NCBI GenBank assembly: GCA_016906335.1
Contig: JADEYG010000009.1
Coordinates: 248,001-312,000 of the forward strand
DNA length: 64,000 nt
DNA from: Novakomyces olei
Lineage: Eukaryota > Ascomycota > Novakomycetes > Novakomycetales > Novakomycetaceae
Direction of reading: 5' to 3'
Made by a program: the position numbers and the translations under genes. The notes beneath the pieces were generated by a model. The model was not told the origin of the DNA and did not search any database. It worked only from the letters and a program-made list of their open reading frames with translations. Of this stretch, positions 34,930 through 46,116 are shown piece after piece. The stretch's first letter is position 1. Each line of letters starts with the position of its first letter.

Positions 34930-35766
34930 ATGTCGTCGAACGAGGATCACGCTTTTAGCGAGCGCAGTACTACCAATGGGTACAAGGAACGAAGCACAGA
35001 TCTCGACTTGGAGTCTCATAATCCGACACAGCACAATCAGTCGGAGGAGCCGCTTGATCTGAATATGACGGATGTGCGTCGATTAAAAGCGCTCTCGACA
35101 CTGCTCGGCCCGACTGGTGCCGATCTGTTTCCGTCCCCGCACAAGCGCGTTGAAGGTATTGCGAATCCCGCTCCTCTCGGACTGTGCGGTTTCGCTCTGA
35201 CCACTTTTGTACTCTCGCTTGTCAACGTCCAGACACGCTCTGTAACAATCCCCAATATCGTGATTGGACTGGCTTTCTTTTACGGAGGTCTTGTGCAACT
35301 AATCGCCGGTATCCTTGAATTTTGGCGTCAAAATACTTTTGGTGCCACCGCACTGGCTTCGTATGGTGGATTCTGGCTGAGTTTTGGTGCCATCTTTATT
35401 CCCTGGTTCAACATCGCCGAATCTTATGCGGATGAAGCAGAGCTTAACAATGCCATTGGGTTTTTCCTCTTTGGATGGTTCATTTTCACTTTTATCCTCC
35501 TTATTTGTACGCTAAAGTCGACAGTAGCGTTTTTCCTACTGTTTTTCACCCTTGACCTGGCCTTCCTTATGCTCGCAATTGGTCACATGGGCGGTGAACA
35601 AGAGCACCTTATTCGTGCCGGAGGAGCGTTCGGTCTTTGTGCTGCCTTTATGGCCTGGTACAACGCCCTTGCTGGTCTTGCTGATAACCACAACTCGTTC
35701 TTCAAGATTCGTACTCTGCCCTTCCCATGGTCTGAGACTGGCCGCAAGGGAACTAAGGAAGACTAA
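34930..35766 (+). CDS. acetate/ammonia transporter, GPR1/FUN34/YaaH (Ato/Ady2) family
   Basis: Single exon, 278 residues. An 80-residue hydrophilic N-terminus precedes the family signature NPAPLGL (about residue 84) and six membrane segments, including FYGGLVQLIAGILEFWRQNT followed by FGATALASYGGFWLSFGAIF and GFFLFGWFIFTFILLICTLK. This plasma-membrane family imports acetate or exports ammonium (Ato/Ady2 in yeast, Gpr1 in Yarrowia). The start is the ATG at 34930; an upstream in-frame TTG at 34909 is not used. The C-terminus is short and charged. TATA box about 230 bases upstream. Confidence 0.93.
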   Translation: MSSNEDHAFSERSTTNGYKERSTDLDLESHNPTQHNQSEEPLDLNMTDVRRLKALSTLLGPTGADLFPSPHKRVEGIANPAPLGLCGFALTTFVLSLVNVQTRSVTIPNIVIGLAFFYGGLVQLIAGILEFWRQNTFGATALASYGGFWLSFGAIFIPWFNIAESYADEAELNNAIGFFLFGWFIFTFILLICTLKSTVAFFLLFFTLDLAFLMLAIGHMGGEQEHLIRAGGAFGLCAAFMAWYNALAGLADNHNSFFKIRTLPFPWSETGRKGTKED

Positions 35767-36586
35767 ATGGGTTTTTGCCTCGCCTTGTCCGGGTTTTGTT
35801 GTATTTGATTTCACGCGATCGTAATAGCGTCCAACTCCCTCCCTTTTTTTTAAATCATTTTTTCATATTTTGATAGCCGCGTGATACCAATCAATGTCTT
35901 GTCGCTTTGCGGATCAATTTACTATAATGTATTCTATGCCGTGCACTAGTTGGAACATACACTACGAAATTATACTCTAGCTATGAATGCTGACTGCTAT
36001 TTGTAGAACTCCTAGTAAAATTTGAAGAATTCGTAGTAAAATCCTGTAGGATGGCCAAGAGCACTTTGGTTCCGGATCAAAACAAGTTAGATTTTGCTCA
36101 TGAGGCAGTATGCAATTTTTTATAGAGAAGAGCAGTCTTCTTGGGCTTTGGATTAGAACACAATTCGAACAAGAAATAGCCGCTAACCAACACTGGTTAT
36201 GACCAGCCAACCGAGGGAGCGCGAGCTTGTACTCGAGTCTCTCTTTGAATATGACATTGCCTTTGCTTATTGTATCTTTCAAGAACGATCATAAATCTAA
36301 ACCATTAATGACTGTAATACATGAATAATTTATAGGATTAACAAGTTTACGAAATAACGGGTATTAATTAATAGGAAGGAAGGACGAAGACTAATAAAAT
36401 AAAATTGTAGAATAAATAATAATTTAAATAGCAGGCTAATAAATCACTTTCGCTACAAAATAGATATTGATTAATTGATTGATTGATAGGACAATAATTA
36501 CAAAAATCAGCAAACCAAAGGCCATACACAATGCAAGGCTTATTATTCGCAAGCAAAGGCCGGTAATCCACATCGCTTTGCCGCTT
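35767..36586. other. intergenic region between acetate transporter and CFT2
   Basis: 3' UTR and promoter DNA, AT-rich after 36280, with ATTGATTGATTGAT near 36472-36488. No gene seen; an upstream non-coding or short coding exon of CFT2 cannot be excluded. Confidence 0.35.
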
Positions 36587-39490
36587 ATGCTTGACTACAC
36601 AAGCCTCGCAGACGACGCTAGTCGGTCTACCAGCCTGCTTCGGCTCGATGCCGCGCATATCCTTCTAGACCCAGGAGCAAGTGATGTTTTACGTGTCCCT
36701 GAATGGATATCAAACTTACCGGCACGCCCAGATCTGGTCTTGATTTCGCATGCAGATTTGGCACACTGCGGAGCGCTAGTCTACGGATTTCATTACCTCG
36801 GCTGGGATCAAAGTGCAATTTACGCAACTCTGCCAGTAGCCAACATGGGCCGTTTAGCTATGCATGATGCAGTTGCCTCCCGGCCAGCGCCAGATCCAAC
36901 AGAGCCGGGCTATGAGTCAATGGTAAACTTGACTCCAAGCATGATTGACGCTGCTTTTGATAGTGTAATTACTCTGCGCTACTCGCAGCCAGCTCACCTG
37001 GCAGGTAAGTGCAATTTAATTAATTAATTATTGATTTTTGATCAATTATTTATTTATAATTACAATTATTTATTATTACGATTATTTATATCACAATTGT
37101 TTTCTTTGCTAACAAAAGCTCGTTGTAATGGCATTACAATAACGGCATACAATGCGGGTCACTCGCTCGGAGGAGCGATTTGGAAAATTGTTAAAGACCT
37201 GGAGAGTATAGTTTACGCAGTGAACTGGAGCCATTCACGAGACCGTCATTTGCGTGCATCGGCTATTTACACAGAAGGCCATATACCCGAGTATTTGACC
37301 CGACCAAACCTTTTGGTCACAGATTCTTGCAATGCGCTTGTGCAGGTCCCTTCCAGGGCTAAAAGGCTCTCTGTGTTACAGGAATCCTGTATCTCTACTC
37401 TTAAAGCCGGAGGTTCTGTTCTTATCCCCATTGATGCAGCCACTCGTTGCCTTGAGCTTTGTCTTGTCCTGGACGGCCTATGGTCTGCCCCGGCCACTCG
37501 GGAACAACTGCCCAAGTCTTTACCGCCAATCGTATTTGTTTCTCCAGTAGCAGAGCAAGCACTGAGCTATGCAAAGAGCATGACTGAATGGATGAACGAC
37601 GCAATTGTCCAAGAGCACTCTGGAAATCCAAATCATAATAGCAGCAACGATAGTATCTTTGATTTGGCCAATATCAAAATCGTTCCCAGTCTTCAAGAAT
37701 TGCAAAAACTGCCTTCTGGCCCTAAGATTGTATTGGCTACCAGTTTAGACTTGAGTTGCGGAGCCTCACAATCAATTTTCTGTGGAGATAAAGGCAGCGA
37801 TGAGACGGCAATTTCAATGGGAATAGCCAGTGACCCCAAATCGCTACTGTTACTTACTCAAAGAGCACAGTACACCCAGTCTTCATTGGCCATGAAGCTA
37901 CTGAATGCCTGGGCCCATGCAGGCAGCAATGACCCCTTATTTTATGAGCAACTAGGATCGCTTTGTCCAGCTGAGCAGTTGGATTTAGCTGCTGATATTA
38001 CAGTCAGACGGAGAGTAGCCCTTCAAGGCGAAGAGCTGGAGGCCTTTCAGCAAGCAGAACAGCAACGTCGAGAACAGCAAGCTGAAAGATTGGCTCTGGA
38101 ATTGAGAAACAAGACAATCCTGGACGATCTTGAGGGCGATGAAGATAAGCACGATTTTGATAGTGATAGTGAGAGTGAGAGCAGCTTTGATGCTACACAG
38201 GATGGGCTTGGTAATGTGGATATGAGCAGTTTTAAAAAATATAATTCTAGTTCTAAACAAAACCGAAAAAAAGATCAGGTCAGTTCTACGGCTGCGGGAG
38301 AAACGCAGCTGGGCTCAGCTGCGCTAAGCGCAGGTTTCCGCACAGATCTGTATTTGACAGACCGAGAAGCTCTTTCGCAACTGCCTCCACGGTTTCTCAT
38401 GTTCCCGCATATCGAACGGAAGAGAAGGCGAATAGACGATTTTGGTGAAGCAATTGTGTTTGATGATTTTGCAGCAGCAGCAGCAGCAGCAGATCATCGT
38501 CAGCAGCAAGAGAAGCAAACACAGGACACTTTTGGCACTGTGCAAAACGACGTAGAAGCCAACAATATGGCGGACAGTGCCAAACGCAAATGGGATACAA
38601 GAGGGGACCACATGATGAAGGTAGGGTTAGGGTTTGGAGAGGCAGATAGTGGGGTGCCGACGAAAACGGTGGCGGAAACGCGGACATTGCGGGTCACGTG
38701 CCGGGTGCAGTATATTGACGTGGAAGGGCTGCACGACCGCCGATCCTTAAAGACAATTGTTCCCCAAGTAACGCCGAGGCAGATGGTGCTAGTAGGAGCA
38801 AGTGGAACAGAGCAGGACGATATGCGGGCGCACTGTGGGCAAATGAAGGCCTTTACGACCCACGTTTATTGTACTAGTGAACTGGGAAACAAGACTTTGG
38901 ATGTTAGTGTGGCAGTAAAGGCATTTTCGCTGCAAATTGCAGAGGCGCTTGTCCGTACATTGCACTGGAAGCGGATACAGGACCGGCAAATTGCTCATGT
39001 AGTTGGCCGAGTGGGACAGGCAGCTGATGGGCCCATTGAGAAAGCGGCAGAGAAAATGGAAGAAGTTCAAGAGAAAAACCAAGACGAAGAAGAGCAGGAT
39101 ACTGACCAGAATGGGAGCAATAAAGTCAGCAGCACCAACCTATCAGAGGCAAATGACAATGAAATAAAAACGAAATCAAACACTACCAAATCCGGAGAAA
39201 ACCCTGCAAGCCTGACTCTGCTCCCGCTTGACACTGGTGCAAAAGGAACCACCGGGTCAAGTGTTTCCGGACGATCGCTCTTTGTCGGCGACGTAAAGCT
39301 CTCTGATGTCCGGCAAACCCTGCAATCGCTCGGCGTGACTGCTGAATTTCGAGGCGAGGGTGTTCTTTTGTGTGGGGGCCAAGTGGCCCTGCGCAAAGCT
39401 GCAGCCGGACGAGTCCTTATCGATGGACAGCCTTGTGATGAGTTTTATACTGTAAGAAGGGCAGTTTACGATATGCTTGCCAGTGTCTAG
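36587..39490 (+). CDS. CFT2: cleavage/polyadenylation factor subunit Cft2 (CPSF100)
   Basis: Model join(36587..37004,37119..39490), 929 residues. N-terminal metallo-beta-lactamase fold: SLLRLDAAHILLDPGASDV, LVLISHADLAHCGAL, YNAGHSLGGAIWKI, NWSHSRDRHLRAS. A beta-CASP part follows (VFVSPVAEQALSYAKSMTEW). The zinc site is degenerate (HADLAH rather than HxHxDH), which marks Cft2/CPSF2, the inactive partner of the Ysh1 nuclease. About residues 510-640 is an acidic/Ser and Ala/Gln-rich insertion (GCAGCA run near 38470), and the C-terminal domain ends in YTVRRAVYDMLASV. It acts in mRNA 3'-end formation. A 114-base intron ends TGCTAACAAAAG. The ATG at 36587 was chosen because SLADDA...LLDPG starts right after it; a longer in-frame 5' extension exists but is not family-like. 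Confidence 0.9.
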
Positions 39491-39786
39491 TTTGCACTGT
39501 TGCCGGTTTACATTGGCCTTGTTTGATATGGATGATTGCGCCTTTGTACATTATCATTATACTCTAAACATTGATTGTGGAAATAACAGCAATCAGATAC
39601 ACACAGGTCACGTATGGCACATACATAATTTGTACGCCAGAGAGGTAAAGTTGCTTTACGCTTTATAAAAATAGCAAATTAAAAACCAACCAGTTCATCT
39701 ATTCATACCAAACCATTCGCTCGCTTATAATAAACCTTTCCCCGTCAATACCTCTGCCAATCGTACACGGCTCCATCTCGACTCTA

Positions 39787-40722
39787 TCATGAACCATGAC
39801 GACGCAATTCTGCTGCTTCCAGCTTCTCCTGCGCTTCCGCCTCTCGTCGTTCCTCAACACTTAAACCCGCACGCAATTTTGAGTTTAGCGCGTTCAGTAT
39901 TACTTGCACTTCTCCACTGCTGCTCACGTAATCAGGCACGTAACGCGCAGTGACGTCAGCAGCCCCGTCGTACGCGTAGGCGACGCATAGCGACATGTGT
40001 TTACCCCAGTCACGTGCGTACATCAGTGGCCTATCAAACGCGCCCTCGCAGCTGTCAACGTGTATCCACCTTTGTTTACGCGTCGAGTATATCTCTGTCC
40101 ACACGTGATCTTCCCGGCACCAAACGTACCGAACGCGTACTCCAAGCGCGCGGCATAACAACGTAAAACAATTGGCAAATTCGCCACAGCGACCCCTTCG
40201 CTGTAGTACATCGTTACGCGTTGCTTCTGCCACTCCGGGAGCGCTTAATAACGCGACCGCGTCATTAGCGCGTGGAAATCTTTCCGTGTGCCCACAGTTG
40301 CTACAGACAAAGGTCTCTGTTCGCGTAGTGCCACAGCGCGCCTCTGCCGGCGTTGGCGATTTGACTCCAGTTGGGGTTAGGGTTTTATTGGGCGAATGAC
40401 AGGCGGTACACGCGGCCGGAACTGCTTGCACAAATGTAAAGAATTCTCCATGAAACCAAGCGAGCACGCGTTGCACTAAATGATCGGTAAAAGACCATTC
40501 GTCATTGGCGTCTTCAGCCTGCTCCGCCTCACTGTAAAGCCTTTCTAGTGGCATTACACTCAAAGCCGCCTCTTGAACTGCATTGTCCTCATACGCAAGC
40601 ACTATTCCCGCAGTGCTTTGAAGCTGCAAGTATAGAGGACTGTGGCGGATACTTGTACGTTTCCGCTGTGACATTAGCTCGGCGAACCGAGTCGTCATTG
40701 ACTGAATCAGTCCGGCGTCCAT
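39787..40722 (-). CDS. PNG1: peptide:N-glycanase (cytosolic deglycosylating enzyme)
   Basis: Single exon, 311 residues. Zinc pair motifs CTACH and CSNCG around residues 105-145; transglutaminase-like core with RRGRCGEFANCFTLLCRALG (nucleophile Cys), DHVWTEIYS (His) and IHVDSCEGAFDRPLMY (Asp), so the triad is complete. Png1 removes N-glycans from misfolded glycoproteins exported from the ER, in the cytosol, working with Rad23 and the proteasome. It is slightly shorter than yeast Png1 (363). The C-terminus is Arg/Glu-rich. Convergent with CFT2, 296 bases apart. The coding strand includes AACCCTAACCCC (plus 40373-40384), a telomere-like motif. Confidence 0.94.
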   Translation of the reverse strand: MDAGLIQSMTTRFAELMSQRKRTSIRHSPLYLQLQSTAGIVLAYEDNAVQEAALSVMPLERLYSEAEQAEDANDEWSFTDHLVQRVLAWFHGEFFTFVQAVPAACTACHSPNKTLTPTGVKSPTPAEARCGTTRTETFVCSNCGHTERFPRANDAVALLSAPGVAEATRNDVLQRRGRCGEFANCFTLLCRALGVRVRYVWCREDHVWTEIYSTRKQRWIHVDSCEGAFDRPLMYARDWGKHMSLCVAYAYDGAADVTARYVPDYVSSSGEVQVILNALNSKLRAGLSVEERREAEAQEKLEAAELRRHGS

Positions 40723-41026
40723 ATTGCTGCAGGCTCACCGTACTAATCGATGAGAATATAAATCTATGAATAAATGGTATATTAATTACAATAAAAAGTT
40801 ATAATAATAAAATTATTATAATGGTAACTTTGTTACGATGAATAATTATAACGGTAACTTAATTACAATTATAATGATGATAACGATTAAATAAATATAA
40901 TATTTGTTAAAGGGAATACAAATAGCGGTATAATATATAATACTATATAATATATTTAATACGGGGTACTACAAAGTATAAACACGGGCAAGGCAGCTTT
41001 ACACAGATTGAATAATTGAAATTAAA
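40723..41026. other. AT-rich spacer between PNG1 and NAT4
   Basis: Strongly AT-rich with repeated TAATTATAA-like units. Promoter of PNG1 and 3' end of NAT4. No gene seen. Confidence 0.4.
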
Positions 41027-41934
41027 TCACCCAACTGTCCTCCACAGAATGGCATAGTCCAAAGAGCCGCTGGTGCATCGCTGCCGGCGGCGTTGCAGTT
41101 TCTGTAGAATTTTTTGTGGACTTGTGAGCCTGTTTAAATCGTTTTCAAAGACAAAGTTGTGATGAGCGTAAAACTGCTGGGCCGTATAATTGCTTAAAAA
41201 GACCGTCAGAGCCAAGTAGGGGACGTGCAGGTTGCGAGCGAGCTGTAGCAGCGTCTGCAAAAGAATTGTTCCGGCCCCGTGTCCCCGCCATTCGGGGATT
41301 ATATGCAGCTCGTACCTGTTGATTAGAAGGCGCCCAACAAGACAAATAAAAGGCAAATTTAAACAAAAGCAACTGTATACGCGAAAACAGATAAATGGTA
41401 TTGCTATACACGTAAAAGCAGACACGGTCTGACTCGGTAGTAGGCTGAAAACTGAGGAATCCGGCCAAAGCGTCGTTATTTCGCAAAAGGAGAAAACGCG
41501 TAGCCGGTTCACGCATCTCGCGCCGTTTACGCGCCGCGGACCAGCCAAAGCTGGAGGTTTTATAGCTAAATTAATTAGATTGGAGGCGCTTAGTTGAAAG
41601 GGCAAAAGGAGCAAGCAAGTAAAGACAGTCTCCAAAGACAGTAGACTATATTGAGTTGTAACATAAACAGAGCAAAAGCCAGCGAAACAAAAGGCAATAG
41701 AGAATCTGATTACCTGTGCATAAGATTGTCGCGAACCATGTTGAAGCACACTTCCAGCGTAGCGCTATCGAGCTCGTCTACTCGAGCCAAGTGCACTGTC
41801 ACGTCCGCCCGTCTAGAAATATTAATAATAAACTTGAAAGGTCTGCGTAAGTACACTGCTCCCGCTTGCGTGCATTGTGAGCTAAGAGCGGCCCGTAGAT
41901 CGTCGCCAGAAAGTTGGGTAAGTGCCTCTTCCAT
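41027..41934 (-). CDS. NAT4: histone H2A/H4 N-alpha-acetyltransferase (NAA40/Nat4)
   Basis: Model complement(join(41027..41315,41410..41550,41714..41934)), 216 residues. GNAT fold: FNMVRDNLMHSFGWSAARKR with REMREPATRFLLLR and LAGFLSFQP, then YVYELHIIPEWRGHGAG (acetyl-CoA loop RGHGAG) and ALTVFLSNYTAQQFYAHHNF. The 'GW....K..EM..P..R.L' entry and the 'YELHI.PE.RG.G.G' core are characteristic of NAA40, which acetylates the N-terminal Ser of histones H4 and H2A. Exon 2 ends with the second GT of ACGTGTATAG; this is the only choice that keeps phase into YELHI. Introns are 94 and 163 bases. Confidence 0.87.
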
Positions 41935-42220
41935 TCATTAGAGCGATTGTTCCGTTCTTTACGCGACCAAAGTTTATTGTGGCCGACTATGTCGATCGAT
42001 TCAGAGTCAATTGGCCTTCATAAACAAGACATTTAATTTGGCCGCTATAATACGCTTTTTACGCTTTATGCGCTTATTCTTTTACGCTTATTCATACAAT
42101 GGCAGAAACGCGTTAAATACCCGGCACAAAATCCTACAAGTCACTTTAATGTATAGAGAGCATAAATTATCATCGAGTAAAGTCTCGAAGCCTTATAGGT
42201 TTGCCGTCTAAATTAATGCT

Positions 42221-42720
42221 ATGCTTAGACGCACAATGAGCACTGCCGCGGGTCCAGTGGAGCAGTCAATTCGGCAAAAGGTAAGCTGCCAGTCAATTTT
42301 ATTCGTATTTTTCTTTGCAGTATAGGTCAGAAAAGGCCAGTCGCCTTTTCGACTTTTAAGCGTCTCTGCACTACAAGTCTTCAATCACGTTATGTATAGT
42401 CGCTCACGGCTTAGCTGACGGACGCGCTGCGGCCGAAAACATTAAATGTTTTTAATGACTCGTACAAGCACGCGCACCATAAAGCCATGAAGGGCGTCAA
42501 CAACCCCGAGTCTCACTTTCGGTAAGGCCGAATGTGCTTGTGCGCCATACGGATGTGACACTAACACGCGTCAAGAGTGGAAATAGTAAGCGCTGCTTTT
42601 GAGGGTCGACCCCGTGTGCAAAGGCATCGTATGGTATACTCAGCCCTGTCTGAAGAGTTTGCCCACGGTTTACACGCTTTGCAATTGGACACAAAGACTG
42701 AAGAGGAGGTGAAGACGTAG
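42221..42720 (+). CDS. BOL1: BolA-like mitochondrial iron-sulfur assembly protein
   Basis: Model join(42221..42280,42415..42521,42576..42720), 103 residues. It reads MLRRTMSTAAGPVEQSIRQK, LTDALRPKTLNVFNDSYKHA, HHKAMKGVNNPESHFRVEIV, SAAFEGRPRVQRHRMVYSAL and SEEFAHGLHALQL. The BolA helix-turn-helix-like core with HAHH, SHF and HR is complete. BolA-type proteins partner monothiol glutaredoxins in late [4Fe-4S] cluster delivery. The MLRRTMS start suggests a mitochondrial presequence and so Bol1 rather than cytosolic Bol2/Fra2; a second ATG at 42236 would give the shorter form. The second intron is 54 bases and ends CACTAACACGCGTCAAG. The gene is invisible as a single ORF. Confidence 0.93.
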
Positions 42721-43788
42721 CACTTGATGACATACAATGGCAAGTTTCTGAGGGCGGGCAGATACGGATTGACGCCTGTCATGGATTATGGGAAAAGATG
42801 ACTACATTTATGTATGGCCTTCAAGGATAAGGTTGGAAATAGTGCCTTTTATCCATTGGCTTTCCTTGGCTTTCCTGGATGGCGGGGAGCGTTGAGCAAG
42901 AAATACGTGCCATAGTGTGTCGTATGATTCTTGGAAACGCCTTGTAGATGACATAAATGATTGATTTTACGTGGCATGATAGATTGACAGGCAAAAAAAA
43001 GGAGGAAAAAAATAAAAAAAAAATAGCAAATAAATTAAAAAAATAATAATAATAAATGAATGAATGAATGAATGAATAAATAAATAAATAATTAGACGCC
43101 AGCAAACCTGCTTAATTACCCTCCTTGACTCGAGTCGTATTTGTTTTACTGTGTTTCTCATTTGTAGTTTCAACTAGGGTTGCGCTATATTGCTTAGGAG
43201 TTTTGTGCTACGCTACAGCCAAACTATAAATAATGCGTCAAAACTAATAAATTTGAATTTCAAGGAGAAAATGAAACACGCTTTCTAGCGACGCTCGCTT
43301 GACTATTACTGTCCCAACAACTATGTAGTAACTGGTTCAAGGAAATATACTATATATATCATTACCACTTGCATAGAATAATTTTATCCCCATACTAAAC
43401 TGACCCGTTTAAAGGGTGCAGCATCGCTTGCAAGACACTGAAGTTCTCAATACAAAGGACCGACAAGGCGGAGCGCCAACGTTTGCAGCTTAATAAAATG
43501 TCGGTAGCAAAAGGCAGAGAGCTGTGCAGATCAATGCACGTGATATATCTACGTCATTGTTGCCGGGGCAACGATTTATGGTTGCCTGTGTTTACAAGTG
43601 TCGTCATCCACCTTCCGCTTTGAGGCATAGAACGACTATTTAACGAAAACGATTAGCCGCAAAAAGTACGTAATTATCTGTAAACACAGAACCGTCAACT
43701 GGCTGGTATATATAAAATATAATTATAAATATCAAGTTCTATACATCCTTCTTTTCCTTCTCGTCTCGATTCTATCTTTGACGCAAAA
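42721..43788. other. 1.1-kb intergenic region upstream of PIL1
   Basis: Contains an A-rich tract and an (AATG)n/(AATA)n run at about 43038-43090, a CACGTG at 43539-43544, and CT-rich DNA just before the first PIL1 exon. No gene seen. Confidence 0.4.
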
Positions 43789-45089
43789 ATGTAAGACTTT
43801 GCCTTCGGTTCTTGAAGCTTTAGCTTTAATCCTTTTCTTGAAAGCCTTTGCAAGCGTAGGGGGCTAATTTTTAACCATTGACTCCCGATTTCAACAGAAT
43901 TTTACCCGGTTTCTGGGGGCCCTTTTTACGCTTTCTCCGTTTTTTGAGTTACCATTCCATATTGTTTGATCCCGTTAGACAGGACAGCTTTTCAGGTCGC
44001 CTTTGTACTCAATTGTGCCTTCTTGGCCATTCTTTTTCATTTCATTTTGCGTACGAAATTACCGATTTTTCGGCTCATTACTGCACTCGGCTCGTTTTCT
44101 CCACTTTTACGTTTTTCTTCAATTTTTATGGTTTCCTTGTACGATATAGTGCACAAGTCGTCTAACGTATATTCAGGCATCGTTCTTATTCTATGCGCCA
44201 ATCGCGTGCGCCTACGGCCTCGCAAGCAGCGGCAGGTGGCCCTCCGCCTGCTTCGCGTCTTCACCACCGGCTGTTTGACACCACCAGCTTTTCCAATGCC
44301 ATTCGTCGCAAGGCAATTCAGTCGTCAGGCGCACCAGAGTCCTCTAAGCGTATGGCTCTTTTGATCAAAGCAGAAAAGGCCGTTTTGCAAAGCCAAGATA
44401 CGGCAGCGACTCAGCGCAAAGAAGCAGCTCAGCAGCTTTCTGCTTGGGGCGAACATACTGACGACGATATTAGTGATATTACTGATAAATTGGGTGTTTT
44501 GCTCTACGAAATTGGCGAACTTGAAACTAACGTGGTCGACCATTTTGATGCGCATCGTACTGAGCTCAAAAAAATCCGTAATATTGAAGGGAGCGTGCAG
44601 CCGTGCCATGAGCGTAAACAAAAGATTCTGGATGAGATTTACTTTTTGCGCCACAAGGATCCGCAGTCCCCTAAACTGACAACTTTGGAACAGGAGCTTG
44701 TCCGTGCGGAAGCTGAGACTTTGGTGGCTGATGCTCAATTGGCGAATATTACGCGTCACGAGTTCAAGAACGTTTATGCTGCCAAACTGGATGTGCTGGC
44801 TGAGTACGCTGAAAAAATGGCTATTATTACAAACCATGGACGCCAATTGTTAGATTTGATTGATGATTCTCCCATCAACCCGGGCGAGACAAAGTCGGCT
44901 TATGACGGCTATGAAACAAGCAAACAAATCATCTTGGATGCGGAAACGGAGCTCAACAACTGGACTGTTGACAAATCCATTCTCGGACCGGCCTCGCGAC
45001 TGAGTGTACGCAATGGCGAAGCACAGCAGGAAGAGTCTATCTATGGTGCGGATGAGGCACACCCTGAAGGTCAGGAAGTTCAAATTTGA
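43789..45089 (+). CDS. PIL1: eisosome core protein (Pil1/Lsp1, BAR domain)
   Basis: Model join(43789..43790,44177..45089), 304 residues. After splicing the protein begins MHRSYSMRQSRAPTASQ, the conserved Pil1 start, and continues WGEHTDDDISDITDKLGVLL, RNIEGSVQPCHERKQKILDE, DPQSPKLTTLEQELVRAEAE and DDSPINPGETKSAYDGYETS. It forms banana-shaped BAR dimers that scaffold furrows (eisosomes) at the plasma membrane. The initiator ATG is split: AT at 43789-43790 and G at 44177, around a 386-base intron (GTAAGA donor, TCTAAC branch, ATTCAG acceptor). The unspliced genomic ATG is followed at once by TAA. A likely acidic tail exon (to 45458) is discussed in the findings; with it the protein would be longer, as in yeast Pil1 (339). 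Confidence 0.9.
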
Positions 45090-46116
45090 AAGCAGTCTCT
45101 ACACCCTTACTCTCCCAAATAGGGTCTGTCTTCATTTTATTTTTGTTCTCTCAAATGAGTAAAATAATTGTTTATTGTCCATTTATATTTTCTTTCCTTT
45201 CTGCCAGCCTCAGCTGGATTTATCTTGGCAACAATACGATTGTTTCAATGTTTATTACCGTTTTTACTTTTGTAATTATTATATTATTTTGGCAGAGAAC
45301 AAAGGCTGACGTTAATAATCTGATGCATTGTATGGAATATCCAATTCCGTACATATATTTATTCTTTGTTTCCGTATCAAACAGACCATGAATCGGAACA
45401 CCATCAAGTAGAAGAAGAGGAAAGCAAGGATGAACCTGCTCCTGTTCTTTCCTCATGAATTAAATGAATCCGACGGACATTTGGAAATATTGTTTTGTGC
45501 GACATGTGTTTTCAGAACGGATTGAAAGCAAATTTTTTGTGCTAGACAATGATTTTGTATGCGTCAAAGCCAAATCTTGACGTGGAGCAGCGAAACAGAC
45601 CCCAAAAAATAAATAAAAGGGGAAGAAAAAAGGAAGCGTTGATCGATTCTTTTTCTACTTTGAATTATCTGTTTTTATGGTATTTTCGTTTAAATTTTCG
45701 CTCCTCGTCGGTTTTTTGCGATTTGTCACCAGCTGGTAATTTTTGATTTACATTTTAGTATTGTGTTCAGTGTAATATTAGTCCTATTGCCAATATTTAC
45801 CCTCTTTGTTTGGATTTGCCACAACGACTGGTTTCTAAAATCTAGTGTCCAGATACGATAATATATATAATCGCTCACGATATGTCGGCGTTTAATGTAT
45901 GTGGCCTTTTAGTAATTGTTAAATCAGTATGTAAATAATTAGTTGATTAGTTCATATACTTATTGACTTGTTGACCTCTTGAGTGATTATTGTTATACAA
46001 TAAATAATTATACTATAGCAACATATACTATAGTAGTAAACTACCGGCGAGGCCCTTTTCCCTAATTTTTGTCAAATGAATCATAGGCAAAACTCTCTCA
46101 TCAATACACAGCCAAC
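45090..46116. other. PIL1 3' region and spacer
   Basis: Includes a possible last PIL1 exon (45386-45458, acidic) and AT-rich DNA to 46116. A hydrophobic plus-strand frame at 45086-45391 is intron- or UTR-like. Confidence 0.4.

Noticed and set aside
45086-45391. Hydrophobic plus-strand frame after PIL1
   Set aside because: Begins at a non-ATG codon overlapping the PIL1 stop and runs through AT-rich DNA; more likely 3' UTR or intron.
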